A stretch of DNA of 5,972 nucleotides from Pseudomonadota bacterium. GTDB taxonomy: Bacteria; Pseudomonadota; Alphaproteobacteria; Rhizobiales; Hyphomicrobiaceae. The notes below the pieces were generated by a model. That model was not told the DNA's origin. It did not search any database and saw only the letters and a list, made by a program, of their open reading frames with translations. The translations under genes were made by a program, and so were the position numbers. Numbering within the stretch: the first letter of the stretch is position 1; the number at the start of each line of letters is the position of its first letter. The stretch is from the NCBI GenBank assembly GCA_021812845.1, contig JAKAML010000092.1:1-5972 (forward strand), given 5' to 3'. Below, in pieces: positions 5,342 through 5,972 of this stretch.

Positions 5342-5972
5342 GACGTAAGTACACCCGGGCCCCGCTCGGCGTCCGGCCTTCGTTCCGCGTCGGAGAAAGC
5401 CGCCGCAGCCGGTCCGGCCGTGGCCCTCGAGGTTGCGCCTTCCGCCGCCGAAGCGTCCGGCGCCGTCGAGGGCCGCGATGCGCTCATCGCCTGCGCCGAG
5501 CTCCTGTTCTTCGCCTATCGCGACTTCACCGGCGACCCCGATGCCGTGCTCGAGGAGTACGGCTTCGGCCGCGCCCACCACCGTGTCCTGCACTTCGTCG
5601 CGCGCCATCCGGGGTTGTCGGTGGCCGAGCTCCTGGACATCCTGAAGATCACCAAGCAGAGCCTGTCGCGCGTGCTGAAGCAGCTCGTCAGCGAGGGCTT
5701 CGTGATGCAGCGCGCAGGCGACGCAGACCGCCGCGAGCGCCGCCTCTACCTGACGCCGAAGGGCACGCGGCTGACCGACAAGCTCACCGGCCTGCAGGTC
5801 CGGCGGATCGAGGCGGCGCTCCTGGCCGCGGGTCCCGAGGCCGACACCCTGACCCGCCGCTTCCTGTTCGCGATGATCGCCGACGGCGACCGCCAGAAGG
5901 TCGAGGCGCTGATCCGGCTGCCCGCCGCGCGTGCCGCCGCGGGCGGCGCAGCACCGGCGACGGCGGCGCCGG
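5336..5972 (+). CDS. MarR-family transcriptional regulator, PetP-like (runs off right edge)
   Basis: The frame is open from ATG 5336 to the edge (212 codons, no stop seen). After an Ala/Ser/Pro-rich N-terminal extension of about 45 residues comes a winged-helix domain. It starts with a dimerisation helix around LIACAELLFFAYRDFTGD (50-67), then EEYGFGRAHHRVLHFVARHPG (73-93). The helix-turn-helix follows: SVAELLDILKI (95-105) and recognition helix TKQSLSRVLKQLVSEGF (106-122). The wing has the MarR signature DADRRERRLYLTPKG (129-143), and a C-terminal dimerisation helix follows. The closest family I recognise is PetP of Rhodobacter capsulatus, which precedes the response regulator gene petR; whether petR follows lies outside the window. 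The C-terminal tail is Ala-rich. No Shine-Dalgarno precedes the ATG, and no better in-frame start is seen. It is divergent from ilvE, and regulation of ilvE or itself is possible but unproven. Confidence 0.88.
   Translation, partial: MTDVSTPGPRSASGLRSASEKAAAAGPAVALEVAPSAAEASGAVEGRDALIACAELLFFAYRDFTGDPDAVLEEYGFGRAHHRVLHFVARHPGLSVAELLDILKITKQSLSRVLKQLVSEGFVMQRAGDADRRERRLYLTPKGTRLTDKLTGLQVRRIEAALLAAGPEADTLTRRFLFAMIADGDRQKVEALIRLPAARAAAGGAAPATAAP

Noticed and set aside
5029..5487. Minus- and plus-strand open frames in the ilvE-MarR intergenic region
   Set aside because: They are low-complexity Arg/Pro/Ala translations that overlap the MarR coding region or lack ribosome sites.
1..5972. Mobile element, CRISPR, toxin-antitoxin or defence system
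   Set aside because: No transposase, integrase, regularly spaced repeats, terminal inverted repeats with target duplications or defence domains were seen. The two tiny genes are convergent, not an operon, so they do not fit a toxin-antitoxin pair.

Overview
The window is high-GC DNA (roughly 70% by eye) with densely packed genes. GC-loaded third positions produce long antisense shadow frames. The protein types and their close resemblance to alphaproteobacterial forms (a PetP-like MarR regulator, an IlvE of the kind common there, ArfB, hydroxypyruvate isomerase) suggest an alphaproteobacterium, perhaps Hyphomicrobiales/Rhizobiales or Rhodospirillales. The genus cannot be read from the sequence.

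Left part, 1-3025: four minus-strand genes that look like one transcription unit, read from right to left. They are a phytoene-desaturase-like FAD oxidoreductase (3025-1304), a RutF/HpaC-type flavin reductase (1267-743), the GGQ ribosome-rescue hydrolase ArfB (737-318), and the N-terminal 104 residues of a hydroxypyruvate isomerase (312 to the left edge). Gaps are 36, 5 and 5 bp. The first two genes are both flavin redox proteins; the last two have unrelated jobs, so the group may be a loose housekeeping operon rather than a single pathway.

Middle part, 3026-4131: a 416-bp intergenic region with several inverted repeats, including a perfect 15-bp one. It is followed by two tiny convergent genes 3 bp apart: an 82-residue two-helix membrane protein on the plus strand and a 90-residue secreted protein with eight cysteines on the minus strand. 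Neither has a function I can name. This is the least explained part of the window.

Right part, 4132-5972: a branched-chain amino acid aminotransferase (ilvE, minus strand) is divergent from a MarR-family regulator (plus strand, running off the right edge). They are separated by 307 bp with AT-richer, promoter-like sequence next to the regulator start. The regulator may control itself and possibly ilvE, but that is inference.

I see no tRNA, rRNA, insertion sequence, CRISPR array, phage gene or defence system. Apart from the hairpin cluster and the two tiny genes, the window is ordinary chromosome.
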